Positions 46,691 to 54,028 of a stretch of DNA of 64,000 nucleotides are shown here, piece after piece. The notes under the pieces are model-generated. The model was not told where the DNA came from, searched no databases, and saw only the letters and a program-made list of their open reading frames with translations. Source of the stretch: Ardenticatenaceae bacterium (GTDB taxonomy: Bacteria; Chloroflexota; Anaerolineae; Promineifilales; Promineifilaceae); NCBI GenBank assembly GCA_020634215.1, contig JACKCD010000009.1, forward strand, positions 1 through 64,000, written 5' to 3'. Both the position numbers and the translations under genes were made by a program. Every line of letters starts with the position of its first letter. The stretch's first letter is position 1.

Positions 46691-47067
46691 GCGCAGATTT
46701 GCAAATTGCAGTTTCCCAAGAACAGGGGCGTGTCCCTGTAACCGTTTTGAGTGCCAACGGCGAGATTGGGGCGCATAACTACCAACAATTGCAAGACCAA
46801 GCGAACGAGGCGATAGCGGCCGGTGCCACTGATCTGCTGCTTGATTTGACGCATGTGTCGTATATGAGCAGTGCTGGGTTGCGGGCCGTTCATGCCATTT
46901 ATAAGAAGCTGGAGGGACAGCCGGAAATGGTTGGTAATGTGCCGAAGGCAGCGCATTTTAAGCTGCTGAACCCACCGGAGGCGGTGCTGAAAGTGATCAA
47001 AGCGTTGGGGTTTGATATGTTTTTGGAGATTTATGCCGATCTGGCTGAGGCGGTTGCTTCCTTTTGA
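46687..47067 (+). CDS. STAS-domain anti-anti-sigma factor
   Basis: 126-aa protein with the STAS fold: TVLSANGEIGAHNYQQLQDQ, LLLDLTHVSYMSSAGLRAV. The Ser pair in YMSSAGLR (about residues 59-60) is the usual phosphorylation site of RsbV/SpoIIAA-type proteins. Its start overlaps the phosphatase stop by four bases, so the two are translationally coupled. It would bind the kinase encoded downstream when unphosphorylated. Confidence 0.88.
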   Translation: MSADLQIAVSQEQGRVPVTVLSANGEIGAHNYQQLQDQANEAIAAGATDLLLDLTHVSYMSSAGLRAVHAIYKKLEGQPEMVGNVPKAAHFKLLNPPEAVLKVIKALGFDMFLEIYADLAEAVASF

Positions 47068-47082
47068 GTTTGGTGCGTTCTC

Positions 47083-47544
47083 ATGCAAACCTGTTTTTCT
47101 TTCGCAGTAACGGCCGATTTGCAAAACTTACCGGCAATCCACCACTTTGTGAAAGAAACAGCGGCGGCTTTGGGTGTTGACCCGGCTGTGGTCACCGATC
47201 TGCGTTTAGCCGTTGAGGAAGTGGCCGCCAATATCATGATGCACGGCTATCAGGATGAGGGGGGTGCGGTTGCTATTGAGATGGAGGCGGCAGCAGACAA
47301 GTTGCTCATTCGGCTGCGTGATCGGGGAGTGCCTTTTGACCCCACCACCGTTGCCGCCCCAGACTTGACCAGCCCGTTGGCTGACCGCAACCTCGGCGGA
47401 ATGGGTGTTTATCTGACGCAGCAGCTTATGGACGAGGTGACATATCGTGTTACCGCAGGAGGCGAGAATGAATTAACGCTCATAAAGCAGGGCGTTTTTG
47501 ATTCTTCGAAGGAGACCTCATGGGCGAATGCCCACCAAAGATAG
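47083..47544 (+). CDS. RsbW-type serine kinase/anti-sigma HATPase
   Basis: 153-aa GHKL ATPase of the anti-sigma kinase type: AVEEVAANIMMHGY (N box), LLIRLRDRGVPFDP (G1-like DxG) and GGMGVYLTQQLMDEV (G2). It is the third member of a phosphatase-STAS-kinase set. No sigma factor gene is in the window, so the final target is unknown: a sigma factor elsewhere, or a protein in the sulfur machinery. It is followed by the class F hairpin and the EMO-like gene. Confidence 0.85.
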   Translation: MQTCFSFAVTADLQNLPAIHHFVKETAAALGVDPAVVTDLRLAVEEVAANIMMHGYQDEGGAVAIEMEAAADKLLIRLRDRGVPFDPTTVAAPDLTSPLADRNLGGMGVYLTQQLMDEVTYRVTAGGENELTLIKQGVFDSSKETSWANAHQR

Positions 47545-47545
47545 G

Positions 47546-47591
47546 ACGCAGATTTTCCTGATCTTCCTGATCTGGAAAATCTGCGCCCCAT
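47546..47591. repeat. Intergenic hairpin, class F
   Basis: GGACGCAGATTTTCC pairs with GGAAAATCTGCGCCC around repeated TGATCTTCC words. It sits 16 bases before the EMO-like start codon and may influence translation. Confidence 0.6.
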
Positions 47592-47607
47592 TTTGATAGG
47601 AGGAGAG

Positions 47608-49677
47608 ATGCTAACCACAATTGAACGGATTCTTTTCATCATCATGGCTCTTGGGTTTGGGGGGCTGACGGCTGCTGGCTTTTATGGGATTTATACGATT
47701 GTCAGAAACGGCCGTTCTGCACCCCCGCTCAAAGACCTGCCCAAACGCTTAACCCAGGCATTCATTGACGTGGGGCTGCAAAAGCCAATCTTTCGCGCCC
47801 GTCCCGTTCTCAGCACCTTCCACGCCTTCATTTTTTTCGGCTTTAGCTTCTATTTTTTGGTCAATGTCACCGACGTGTTGGAAGGTTTTATACCTGGTTT
47901 TGAACTCATCTACGGTGGCGAGGCAATCTTGGGGCATCCTTCGTTTCTCGTTAACCTGTTCAACATCGTCGCTGACATACTCAGCGTGCTAACGCTAACG
48001 GGGATGATCGCCTTCCTCGTGCGCCGCTTTATGACTGACGACAGGCGGCTCAGGTTCAACGACGGCGTGCTGCTTCACCCCAAAGTTGCCAAAGGGGCGA
48101 TACATCGGGATTCGCTGATCGTCGGCATCTTTATTCTCTTCCACGTTGGGTCACGCTTCACGGGGCAGGCGCTGCGCCTGGCCGAGCATGGCCGAAGCGA
48201 CCCCTGGATGCCCTTTGCCAGCCTTGTAAGCAACCTTTTCCGGGGCATGTCAGCCGGGGGTCTCAATTTTGGGATTCACCTCACCTGGTGGTTGGCAATC
48301 GGGCTGATTGTGGTTTTCCTGCCCTATTTTATCCGCAGCAAACACGTCCATCTGATGATCGCGCCGGTCAATTTGGGGCTGGCAAAACAGGCTCCGCGTG
48401 GTGCCCTCGATCCGGCTGTGCCGGCCGACAACGAAGATGCAACCCCCGGTGCCGCCACGCTGCAGGATTTGGCCTGGACGCGCTTGCTCGATGGCTATGC
48501 CTGCATCATGTGCAACCGCTGCCATGATGTTTGCCCCGCCCATTCCCAGGGTTTGGTGCTGTCGCCTTCTGCATTGGAGGTAAACAAGCGGTATCTCTTG
48601 AACGAAGAGTTTATGACGCTGGCAAAAGGCGGCCGCTCCGAGCAGCGGCTGCTGGATCGCCTGATTAGTCCCGAAGCGGTTTGGTCTTGCACCACCTGCT
48701 ACGCCTGTGTGCGCGTGTGCCCCGTCGGGAATGAGCCGATGGCTGACATCATTGATATTCGGCGGCGGATGATTATTGATGGGGCTGACATTGACGGCGG
48801 CATTCAATCTTCGCTGGAATCGCTGGCGAAAAATGGCAACTGGCTTGGCAAAGGGGCACGGACGCGCACGGCCTGGTCAAAAGATTTGGATTTCAAGCTC
48901 AAGGATGCTACCAAAGAGCCGGTGGAGTATCTGTGGTTTGTGGGTGACACCGCCTCTTTTGATGCCCGTGTGATGCCTTTGACGCAAAAAGTGGCGACGA
49001 TTTTGAACCAGGGTGGGGTAGATTTTGGCGTTTTGGGACGCTTGGAGCGTAACAGCGGCAATGACGTGCGGCGTGTGGGTGAGGAAGGGCTGTTTGAGCA
49101 GCTTGTGGAAGAGAATATGGATGCGTTTGGCAAAAGTCAGTTTAGCCAAATTGTGACCACAGACCCCCATTCGCTCAATACGCTACGGAATGAATACCCA
49201 CAGTATGGCGGCATGTGGCCGGTGCATCATTACACCAATTTGCTCTTGCAACTGGTGGAGTCGGGCAAGCTGGAGCTAAAGCAATCGCTGTCGCATTATC
49301 GGGTGACGTACCACGATCCCTGTTATTTAGGTCGCTATAACGGCGGCTATGCGGCACCGCGCAAGCTGCTGCAGCTGATGGGGGTGCAATTTACCGAAAT
49401 GCCGCGTAACCAGGAGAATTCGTATTGCTGTGGCGCGGGCGGCGGTCAGATTTGGCTGGGAACGACGCCTAATGGGGAACGGCCGGCCGAAAACCGCATT
49501 CATGAAGCGTTGGCAGCGTTGGCTCCGGCGGTCGGCAGCGACAATATACCGCTCTTTGTGGTGGCCTGCCCCAAAGATGTGGTGATGTATGGGGATGCGG
49601 TTAAGACTTCAGGGAATGAAGGCAAGATTGAAGTGCGGGATATTATTGAACTGCTGGAAGAGGCACTGGGAGAGTAA
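47608..49677 (+). CDS. EMO-like membrane iron-sulfur oxidoreductase (Etf:quinone link)
   Basis: 689-aa protein. The N-terminal about 260 residues hold six or so membrane helices of the NarI/DUF3483 type with His residues suited to heme b. Then come two [4Fe-4S] motifs (CIMCNRCHDVCP about 298-309; CTTCYACVRVCP about 361-372) and an HdrD-like C-terminus in which only the second CCG is kept (YHDPCYLGRYNGGY, YCCGAGGG about 606-613, ACPKD). The domain order matches EMO, the Etf:(methyl)menaquinone oxidoreductase, so it should pass electrons from EtfAB to the quinone pool. Start ATG 47608 has AGGAGG at 47599. Confidence 0.85.
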   Translation: MLTTIERILFIIMALGFGGLTAAGFYGIYTIVRNGRSAPPLKDLPKRLTQAFIDVGLQKPIFRARPVLSTFHAFIFFGFSFYFLVNVTDVLEGFIPGFELIYGGEAILGHPSFLVNLFNIVADILSVLTLTGMIAFLVRRFMTDDRRLRFNDGVLLHPKVAKGAIHRDSLIVGIFILFHVGSRFTGQALRLAEHGRSDPWMPFASLVSNLFRGMSAGGLNFGIHLTWWLAIGLIVVFLPYFIRSKHVHLMIAPVNLGLAKQAPRGALDPAVPADNEDATPGAATLQDLAWTRLLDGYACIMCNRCHDVCPAHSQGLVLSPSALEVNKRYLLNEEFMTLAKGGRSEQRLLDRLISPEAVWSCTTCYACVRVCPVGNEPMADIIDIRRRMIIDGADIDGGIQSSLESLAKNGNWLGKGARTRTAWSKDLDFKLKDATKEPVEYLWFVGDTASFDARVMPLTQKVATILNQGGVDFGVLGRLERNSGNDVRRVGEEGLFEQLVEENMDAFGKSQFSQIVTTDPHSLNTLRNEYPQYGGMWPVHHYTNLLLQLVESGKLELKQSLSHYRVTYHDPCYLGRYNGGYAAPRKLLQLMGVQFTEMPRNQENSYCCGAGGGQIWLGTTPNGERPAENRIHEALAALAPAVGSDNIPLFVVACPKDVVMYGDAVKTSGNEGKIEVRDIIELLEEALGE

Positions 49678-49752
49678 CCAGTAATCAGCAACCAGTAATC
49701 AGTGAACAGCTTAAACTGATTACTGATTACCGATTACCGAATACTGATTACC
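49678..49752. repeat. Intergenic hairpin, class A
   Basis: CCAGTAATCAGCAACCAGTAATCAGTGAACAG (from 49678) pairs with CTGATTACTGATTACCGATTACCG-type words. It follows the EMO-like stop codon. Confidence 0.7.
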
Positions 49753-49756
49753 GCAA

Positions 49757-50203
49757 ATGACCGAGGATTTGACTCAACAAATCGCCGCTGGGCTGGCGGG
49801 ACGGCTGCGTTCGCTGGTGCTGGTGATTGATCGGTTAGACCGGTTGGAGTCGGGTGGTGGCGATTGGCTGGCGCGTTTTGCCGAAGGCGAGTTGGCGGAA
49901 ACGACGCTGGTGTTGACGCTGCGGGCGTTGGCGACGGTGGCAGACAGAGACAATTTTCGGGTGTTGGCGGCGTTGGCGGGCAGTGATTCGTTGGGGATGG
50001 GGGAGTTGATGGCGGTGACGGGAAACGGCCGTTTGCTCCTCTCCGAACGCCTCAATGACTTAGTACAAGTAGGGCTGGCCGCCCGCCTGATTGACACCGA
50101 TCACGCCCAAATAACGGCCGCTGGGGTCAATATGGTGCAATTGATAGAAGAAATTAGCCGGAAAACGGCTGAGGAATTTGAGAGAAGGAGATTAAGAGAT
50201 TAG
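49757..50203 (+). CDS. Small winged-helix-like hypothetical protein in sulfur locus
   Basis: 148-aa soluble protein. The N-terminal half is helical and Leu/Asp/Arg-rich. The C-terminal half (about 80-148) reads like a winged helix: a helix LGMGELMAVT, a recognition-like helix LLLSERLNDLVQVGLAARL, then a wing with AQITAAGVNMVQLIEEI. Some sHdr operons are controlled by ArsR-type repressors, so a regulatory role is conceivable, but the fold is guessed from pattern only and no cysteine is present. Position between the EMO-like and zinc-ribbon genes suggests co-transcription. Confidence 0.5.
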   Translation: MTEDLTQQIAAGLAGRLRSLVLVIDRLDRLESGGGDWLARFAEGELAETTLVLTLRALATVADRDNFRVLAALAGSDSLGMGELMAVTGNGRLLLSERLNDLVQVGLAARLIDTDHAQITAAGVNMVQLIEEISRKTAEEFERRRLRD

Positions 50204-50244
50204 GAGATTGGGGTAGAAACAATCTCCCAATCTCCCAGTCTCTT
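50186..50244. repeat. Intergenic hairpin, class C
   Basis: AGGAGATTAAGAGATTAGGAGATTGGGG pairs with AATCTCCCAATCTCCC-type sequence, loop TAGAAAC. It overlaps the last codons of the preceding gene. Confidence 0.65.
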
Positions 50245-50257
50245 TCTTATTTGCCAC

Positions 50258-50575
50258 ATGTTTGAAATGAACTGCCCCTACTGCAATGAAATGGGTGGAT
50301 TAATTGCCACCCATCGCCATCTGGTGGATACCCATTTAGACAAGGTAGAGACAGTTCATGAAGAGGACAGTGGGCACATGTTTTATTTGGTGCCATGCCC
50401 TTTCTGTGGTCTCAAATATCGCCACCGCGTTAAACCACGCCACCGCAACCCTGAATTTTTGCAGGAGTTTAAGGCAGAGATAGCACTTGTCGCTTTTGAC
50501 CAACTTCTTTATCATGTTTTGCAAAACCATTCCGCCGATGTTGGCGTTAATTTAGCAGATTTAGAAATGGAATAA
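50258..50575 (+). CDS. Small zinc-ribbon protein of the sulfur locus
   Basis: 105-aa protein. NCPYCNEMGG near the start, then HRHLVDTHLD, and PCPFCGLKYRH (about residues 47-57) give two CxxC knuckles with His residues between, so a zinc (or iron) ribbon is likely. The rest is helical (EFLQEFKAEIALVAFDQLLYH). I do not recognise a named family. It directly precedes the lipoate-binding protein genes and may act in assembly or regulation; the function is open. Confidence 0.6.
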   Translation: MFEMNCPYCNEMGGLIATHRHLVDTHLDKVETVHEEDSGHMFYLVPCPFCGLKYRHRVKPRHRNPEFLQEFKAEIALVAFDQLLYHVLQNHSADVGVNLADLEME

Positions 50576-50579
50576 GCAT

Positions 50580-50627
50580 GGTGGCTGGTGGTTAGTGGCT
50601 GGTACCAGCCACTAACCACTAACCACA
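50580..50627. repeat. Intergenic hairpin, class B
   Basis: GGTGGCTGGTGGTTAGTGGCTGG pairs almost perfectly with CCAGCCACTAACCACTAACCAC; the loop is only TA. It is just upstream of the ribosome site of the lbpA-like gene (TGTAGGAGGAAAAC). Confidence 0.75.
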
Positions 50628-50645
50628 TTTTTGTAGGAGGAAAAC

Positions 50646-51089
50646 ATGGGAACGGCAAATAATTGTAATGTCCCTGAAGATTTATTGTATTGGGTGCGGG
50701 AGCATGTGTGGGTGCGTCCGGGTGATGATGGTGTATTGACAATTGGCATGACGGACGCAGCCCAGCATTTGGCGGGCATCATTGTGACAGCCACACCGAA
50801 AAAGGCGGGGCAAAAAGTTCGCAAGGGGCGCAGCACCGGTACGGTAGAGAGTGGCAAATGGGTCGGCCCCATCAAGGCTCCGGTGACGGGGGAAATTGTG
50901 GGTTCAAATGATGCCTTATTGACCGACCCCAAGATTTTGAATCGTGATCCTTATGATGAGGGCTGGTTTGTGAAAATTAAGCCAGTTAATTGGGACGCGG
51001 AAAAAGATGAGTTGGTGACGGGGGCGCAAGCTGTTGCTGACTATACCGCCTTTTTGCAGGAACAAGGAATTGACTGCGGCGGTGAGTAA
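50646..51089 (+). CDS. Lipoate-binding protein LbpA-like (GcvH-like), copy 1
   Basis: 147-aa GcvH-like biotinyl-lipoyl domain protein. The lipoylation Lys is predicted at K71 (GTVESGKWVGPI); neighbours ITIGMTDAAQHLAG-like and RDPYDEGWFVKI are typical of the H-protein fold. In sHdr systems LbpA, not glycine cleavage GcvH, carries the sulfur intermediate on its lipoamide arm. No glycine cleavage genes are nearby. A strong Shine-Dalgarno sequence (AGGAGG) precedes ATG 50646. Confidence 0.88.
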   Translation: MGTANNCNVPEDLLYWVREHVWVRPGDDGVLTIGMTDAAQHLAGIIVTATPKKAGQKVRKGRSTGTVESGKWVGPIKAPVTGEIVGSNDALLTDPKILNRDPYDEGWFVKIKPVNWDAEKDELVTGAQAVADYTAFLQEQGIDCGGE

Positions 51090-51092
51090 GTA

Positions 51093-51181
51093 GTAAACAG
51101 TAATCGGTAATGTCGTTTCACGACTGCTTCGCATACAGTGGCAGTTTGAACTGTTCACTGATTACCGATTACCGATAACTG
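51093..51181. repeat. Intergenic hairpin, class A, with inserted loop
   Basis: GTAAACAGTAATCGGTAATG pairs with CACTGATTACCGATTACCGATAAC-type words, separated by about 40 bases carrying a small inner stem (TTCACGACTGCTTCGCATAC). It lies between the two lbpA-like genes. Confidence 0.6.
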
Positions 51182-51185
51182 AGCC

Positions 51186-51659
51186 ATGACTATTTACTAC
51201 GGCTGTGATATTCCAGAAAATCTCTACTACCATCCTGATTATGATTCGTGGGTGCGGTTTGAGGATGATGATTGTGCGACGTTGGGTATGACGGATGTGG
51301 CGCAGACATCGGCCGGTAAGCTGCTGCAAATTCGCTTTAAGCGGCCAGGGGGAAAGTTGAAGGCGGGGCGCAGCGCAGCAACGATTGAAAGTGCTAAATG
51401 GGTTGGTCCGTTTCGCCTGCCTTTTGATGCGGAACTGCTGGCAATCAATGAAACTGCTTTTCGCCAAGATGTGCTGATTGCCAACCGCGAGCCATATGGG
51501 GCTGGCTGGCTGATTCGGGTGCGTGTGTTGGATCCAGAGGCGGCGCGAGCGAGCTTGATTACGGGGGAAACGGCCGTTTCCCATTTCCGGCAAAAGATCG
51601 AAGCCAACGAAATTCGCTGCTACCGCTGCTACGATGAACCCGTGCCAATGAGCGACTAA
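51186..51659 (+). CDS. Lipoate-binding protein LbpA-like, copy 2
   Basis: 157-aa paralogue of the preceding gene with the same layout and the lipoylation Lys again at position 71 (TIESAKWVGPFRL). The N-terminus (TIYYGCDIPENLYYH) resembles that of copy 1 (NCNVPEDLLYW), but overall identity is only moderate, so the duplication is old. Two LbpA proteins beside two lipoate-ligase-like proteins suggests each may have its own partner. The C-terminus is longer and has two cysteines (IRCYRCYDE). Confidence 0.86.
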   Translation: MTIYYGCDIPENLYYHPDYDSWVRFEDDDCATLGMTDVAQTSAGKLLQIRFKRPGGKLKAGRSAATIESAKWVGPFRLPFDAELLAINETAFRQDVLIANREPYGAGWLIRVRVLDPEAARASLITGETAVSHFRQKIEANEIRCYRCYDEPVPMSD

Positions 51660-51665
51660 TGAAAA

Positions 51666-51711
51666 TGGTTGCTGGTGGCTAGTGGCTAATACCAGCCACC
51701 AGCAACCACTT
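51666..51711. repeat. Intergenic hairpin, class B
   Basis: GGTTGCTGGTGGCTAGTGGCT pairs with AGCCACCAGCAACC around AATACC. It precedes the first lipoate-ligase-like gene. Confidence 0.75.
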
Positions 51712-51724
51712 ACCCAGGAGTAAA

Positions 51725-52810
51725 ATGACAGCAATCCGCGTACTGAATATGGGTCTCATTTCACCAGTACAGTCACAAGCCATTTACCATGCTGTGGCCT
51801 ACGCCATGACACCCGAATCCCCTAACACCATTATTTTGGTTGGCCCCACCGAACCATATGTTTGCATTGGCTATCATCAGGAATTAGAAAAAGAAGTTGA
51901 CGTTGATTATTGCCGTCAACATGGCTTGCCGATCTATCGCCGTGAAGTTGGCGGTGGTGCGGTTTATCTGGATAAGGGACAAGTTTTTACCCAATGGGTT
52001 TTCCAGCGTCACCAACTGCCGCTGGATTTGGAAAAGCGTTTTGCCTTGTATATTGAACCCCTTGTCAACACGTATCAATCCTTGGGCATTAACGCCACCT
52101 GGCGGCCAGTAAATGATATTCATGTTGAGGGCAAAAAGATTGGCGGAACGGGTGCCGCCCAAATGGGGGATGCCGACGTGGTGGTGGGCAGCCTGATGTA
52201 TGATTTCAACTTTGATTTGATGGCGCGGGTCTTAAAAGTGCCGTCGGAAAAAATGCGCGACAAAATTGTGCAGTCATTGAATGAGTACATGACAACGATG
52301 ACGCGGATATTGGGGGAAACACCCGATTACGAAACGGTGAACCAAATTTATCTACAGCATGTGGCGACAGCACTGGGGGCTGAACTCGAAGTAGGGCAGC
52401 CCACGGCTGAAGAGTTGGCGCTCATGGACGATATTGAAGCGCGGTTTACGTCGGATGAGTGGCTGCACCAAAAGGGTGGGCTGCGTCAGACAGAGGCGGT
52501 CAAAATTCATGCCGATGTCTATCTCATTGAAGCGGCTCACAAAGCAAGCGGAGGTCTGATTCGGTGTACAGCCCGTTTGCGTGAAGGGCGAATTGATGAT
52601 CTGACGCTTTCGGGTGATTTCACCATGCTGCCGGCCTTTGCCGTAGGCGCGTTGGAACAGGCGTTGCGGGGCGTTGCTTTGGATAAAGAGGCGGTGACAG
52701 CGCGAGTAGCGGAATTTTATTCTAGCCTCCAGGTGCAGTCGCCGGGCGTGGGTGTGGCTGATTGGGTAACGGCCGTTATGCTGCTCAAAGACAAATTGCC
52801 CGTTGAATAA
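51725..52810 (+). CDS. Lipoate-protein ligase A-like enzyme, copy 1 (complete active site)
   Basis: 361-aa LplA-type enzyme (BPL_LplA_LipB fold plus a C-terminal accessory domain of about 110 aa). Lipoate- and ATP-site motifs are YRREVGGGAVYLDKGQ (residues 71-86) and the catalytic Lys region VEGKKIGGTGAAQ (K137/K138), followed by GSLMYDFNFD. It should activate lipoate as lipoyl-AMP and attach it to LbpA. Adjacent to both lbpA-like genes. A GAGTAAA ribosome site is weak, but ATG 51725 fits the family start. Confidence 0.87.
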   Translation: MTAIRVLNMGLISPVQSQAIYHAVAYAMTPESPNTIILVGPTEPYVCIGYHQELEKEVDVDYCRQHGLPIYRREVGGGAVYLDKGQVFTQWVFQRHQLPLDLEKRFALYIEPLVNTYQSLGINATWRPVNDIHVEGKKIGGTGAAQMGDADVVVGSLMYDFNFDLMARVLKVPSEKMRDKIVQSLNEYMTTMTRILGETPDYETVNQIYLQHVATALGAELEVGQPTAEELALMDDIEARFTSDEWLHQKGGLRQTEAVKIHADVYLIEAAHKASGGLIRCTARLREGRIDDLTLSGDFTMLPAFAVGALEQALRGVALDKEAVTARVAEFYSSLQVQSPGVGVADWVTAVMLLKDKLPVE

Positions 52811-52883
52811 TGATGGCTGTAGTCCTATGATGCTTTCTTGGAAGTGAATATGGTTCTTTCGGATCTCCTGGGGTTGACAAATT

Positions 52884-52947
52884 TGGTGCGTGGTGCGTGG
52901 TGCGTCAGAAGGTTCATTTGCCACGTATCACGCACCACGCACCACGT
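52884..52947. repeat. Intergenic hairpin, class D
   Basis: GGTGCGTGGTGCGTGGTGCG pairs with CGCACCACGCACCACG, loop of about 20. It fills the 200-base gap between the two lipoate-ligase-like genes; the remainder of 52811-53010 shows no gene. Confidence 0.65.
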
Positions 52948-53010
52948 CAAAAGCAAGCCAACCCCCTGAATTCCCAAAGAGCCTGAAATATATGACAGTG
53001 AATAACGCAC

Positions 53011-54027
53011 ATGGCTAAAAAGTGGGCACCCGATGCCATTCGCTTACTCAATTTAGGGCCAACGGCATCATGGCGAACACAGGCTGTCTACCATGCCACG
53101 GCCGAAATGATGACAGCCGATTCCCGCGACACCATCATCCTCTGCCAACCGCTAACCCCCTATCTTTGTCTCGGCTACCAGCAAATTTTTGATTCTGTGT
53201 TGGATCGCGCTGAATGTGAGCGGCAGAACTGGCCGGTGGTGCGGCGGTATCTTGGGGGTGGGACAACCTATTTAGATGCCAATCAGCTTTTGTTTCAATG
53301 TGTCTTTCATCATTCGCGTCTACCGGCCGTCATGGACGATCTCTATGCGCTGGTGCTGGCGGCACCTGTTAACACCTTGAAGCGGCTGGGGTTGAACGCC
53401 AGGCTGCGAGCCATGAAAGAGATTGAGGTTGATGGTCAGCGAATCGCGCATATTAGCGGAGGGCGGATTGGGGAAGCAACCGTGATCGTGGGCAGCTTAC
53501 TTTTTGATTTTGACTACAACGCTCTGGCGCAGGCGTGGCGGGTGCCGAATGAAGCGTTTCGAGACCTGGCTTCGGCGGCTATGCGGGATCGCATGACAAC
53601 CATTTGGCGCAAGTCGGGGCCGGTGAACCCGGAGCAAGTGCTGTGGATTTTGCTGGATGAATTGGCGAAGGTGCTGGGGCGGCCGATTGAGCGTGGCACA
53701 CCCCAACAGGCGGAAACGCGCCATTCCCAACAGGTTGCCGAGCGCATAACCTCGGCTGAATACCTCAATTTGCACGGCGATGTGTATGAGAATAAAGTAA
53801 TTCCGCCGATGAAGTCGCTAAAAATTGCGGCCGGCGTCTATATTCGAGCGGCTGAAGCCGTGCATGAAGGGACACCTGTCTATGGCAGCTTCCGGGTGCG
53901 AGAGGACGTGATTGAAGAAGCGCGGCTGCGTTCCGAACCAGCACGGGATTGGCAAGCGGTGGAAGCGGGGCTGTGCGGAGTGGCGTTTAGCGACTGGAAA
54001 GATGTTTTGGCAAAAGGTGGAGGGTAA
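53011..54027 (+). CDS. Lipoate-protein ligase A-like protein, copy 2 (catalytic Lys replaced)
   Basis: 338-aa paralogue of copy 1. It keeps RRYLGGGTTYLDANQ (residues 78-92) and the GSLLFDFDYN strand, but at the position of the lipoyl-AMP-binding lysine it has DGQRIAHISGGRIG (Q143-R144 in place of K-K). In LplA this lysine is required for activity, so this copy may be inactive, may act as a partner of copy 1, or may transfer a ready-made lipoyl group. It ends one base before the Mrp-like ATG region (TAAG-ATG). Confidence 0.85.
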   Translation: MAKKWAPDAIRLLNLGPTASWRTQAVYHATAEMMTADSRDTIILCQPLTPYLCLGYQQIFDSVLDRAECERQNWPVVRRYLGGGTTYLDANQLLFQCVFHHSRLPAVMDDLYALVLAAPVNTLKRLGLNARLRAMKEIEVDGQRIAHISGGRIGEATVIVGSLLFDFDYNALAQAWRVPNEAFRDLASAAMRDRMTTIWRKSGPVNPEQVLWILLDELAKVLGRPIERGTPQQAETRHSQQVAERITSAEYLNLHGDVYENKVIPPMKSLKIAAGVYIRAAEAVHEGTPVYGSFRVREDVIEEARLRSEPARDWQAVEAGLCGVAFSDWKDVLAKGGG

Positions 54028-54028
54028 G

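Noticed and set aside
50646..51659. Glycine cleavage H proteins
   Set aside because: The two GcvH-like genes have no gcvT/P partners and sit between sulfur-locus genes and lipoate ligases, so LbpA is the better call.
53912..54028. Longer N-terminus for the Mrp-like ATPase
   Set aside because: The extension overlaps the lipoate-ligase-like gene and is not in the family; ATG 54029 directly precedes the ATPase core.
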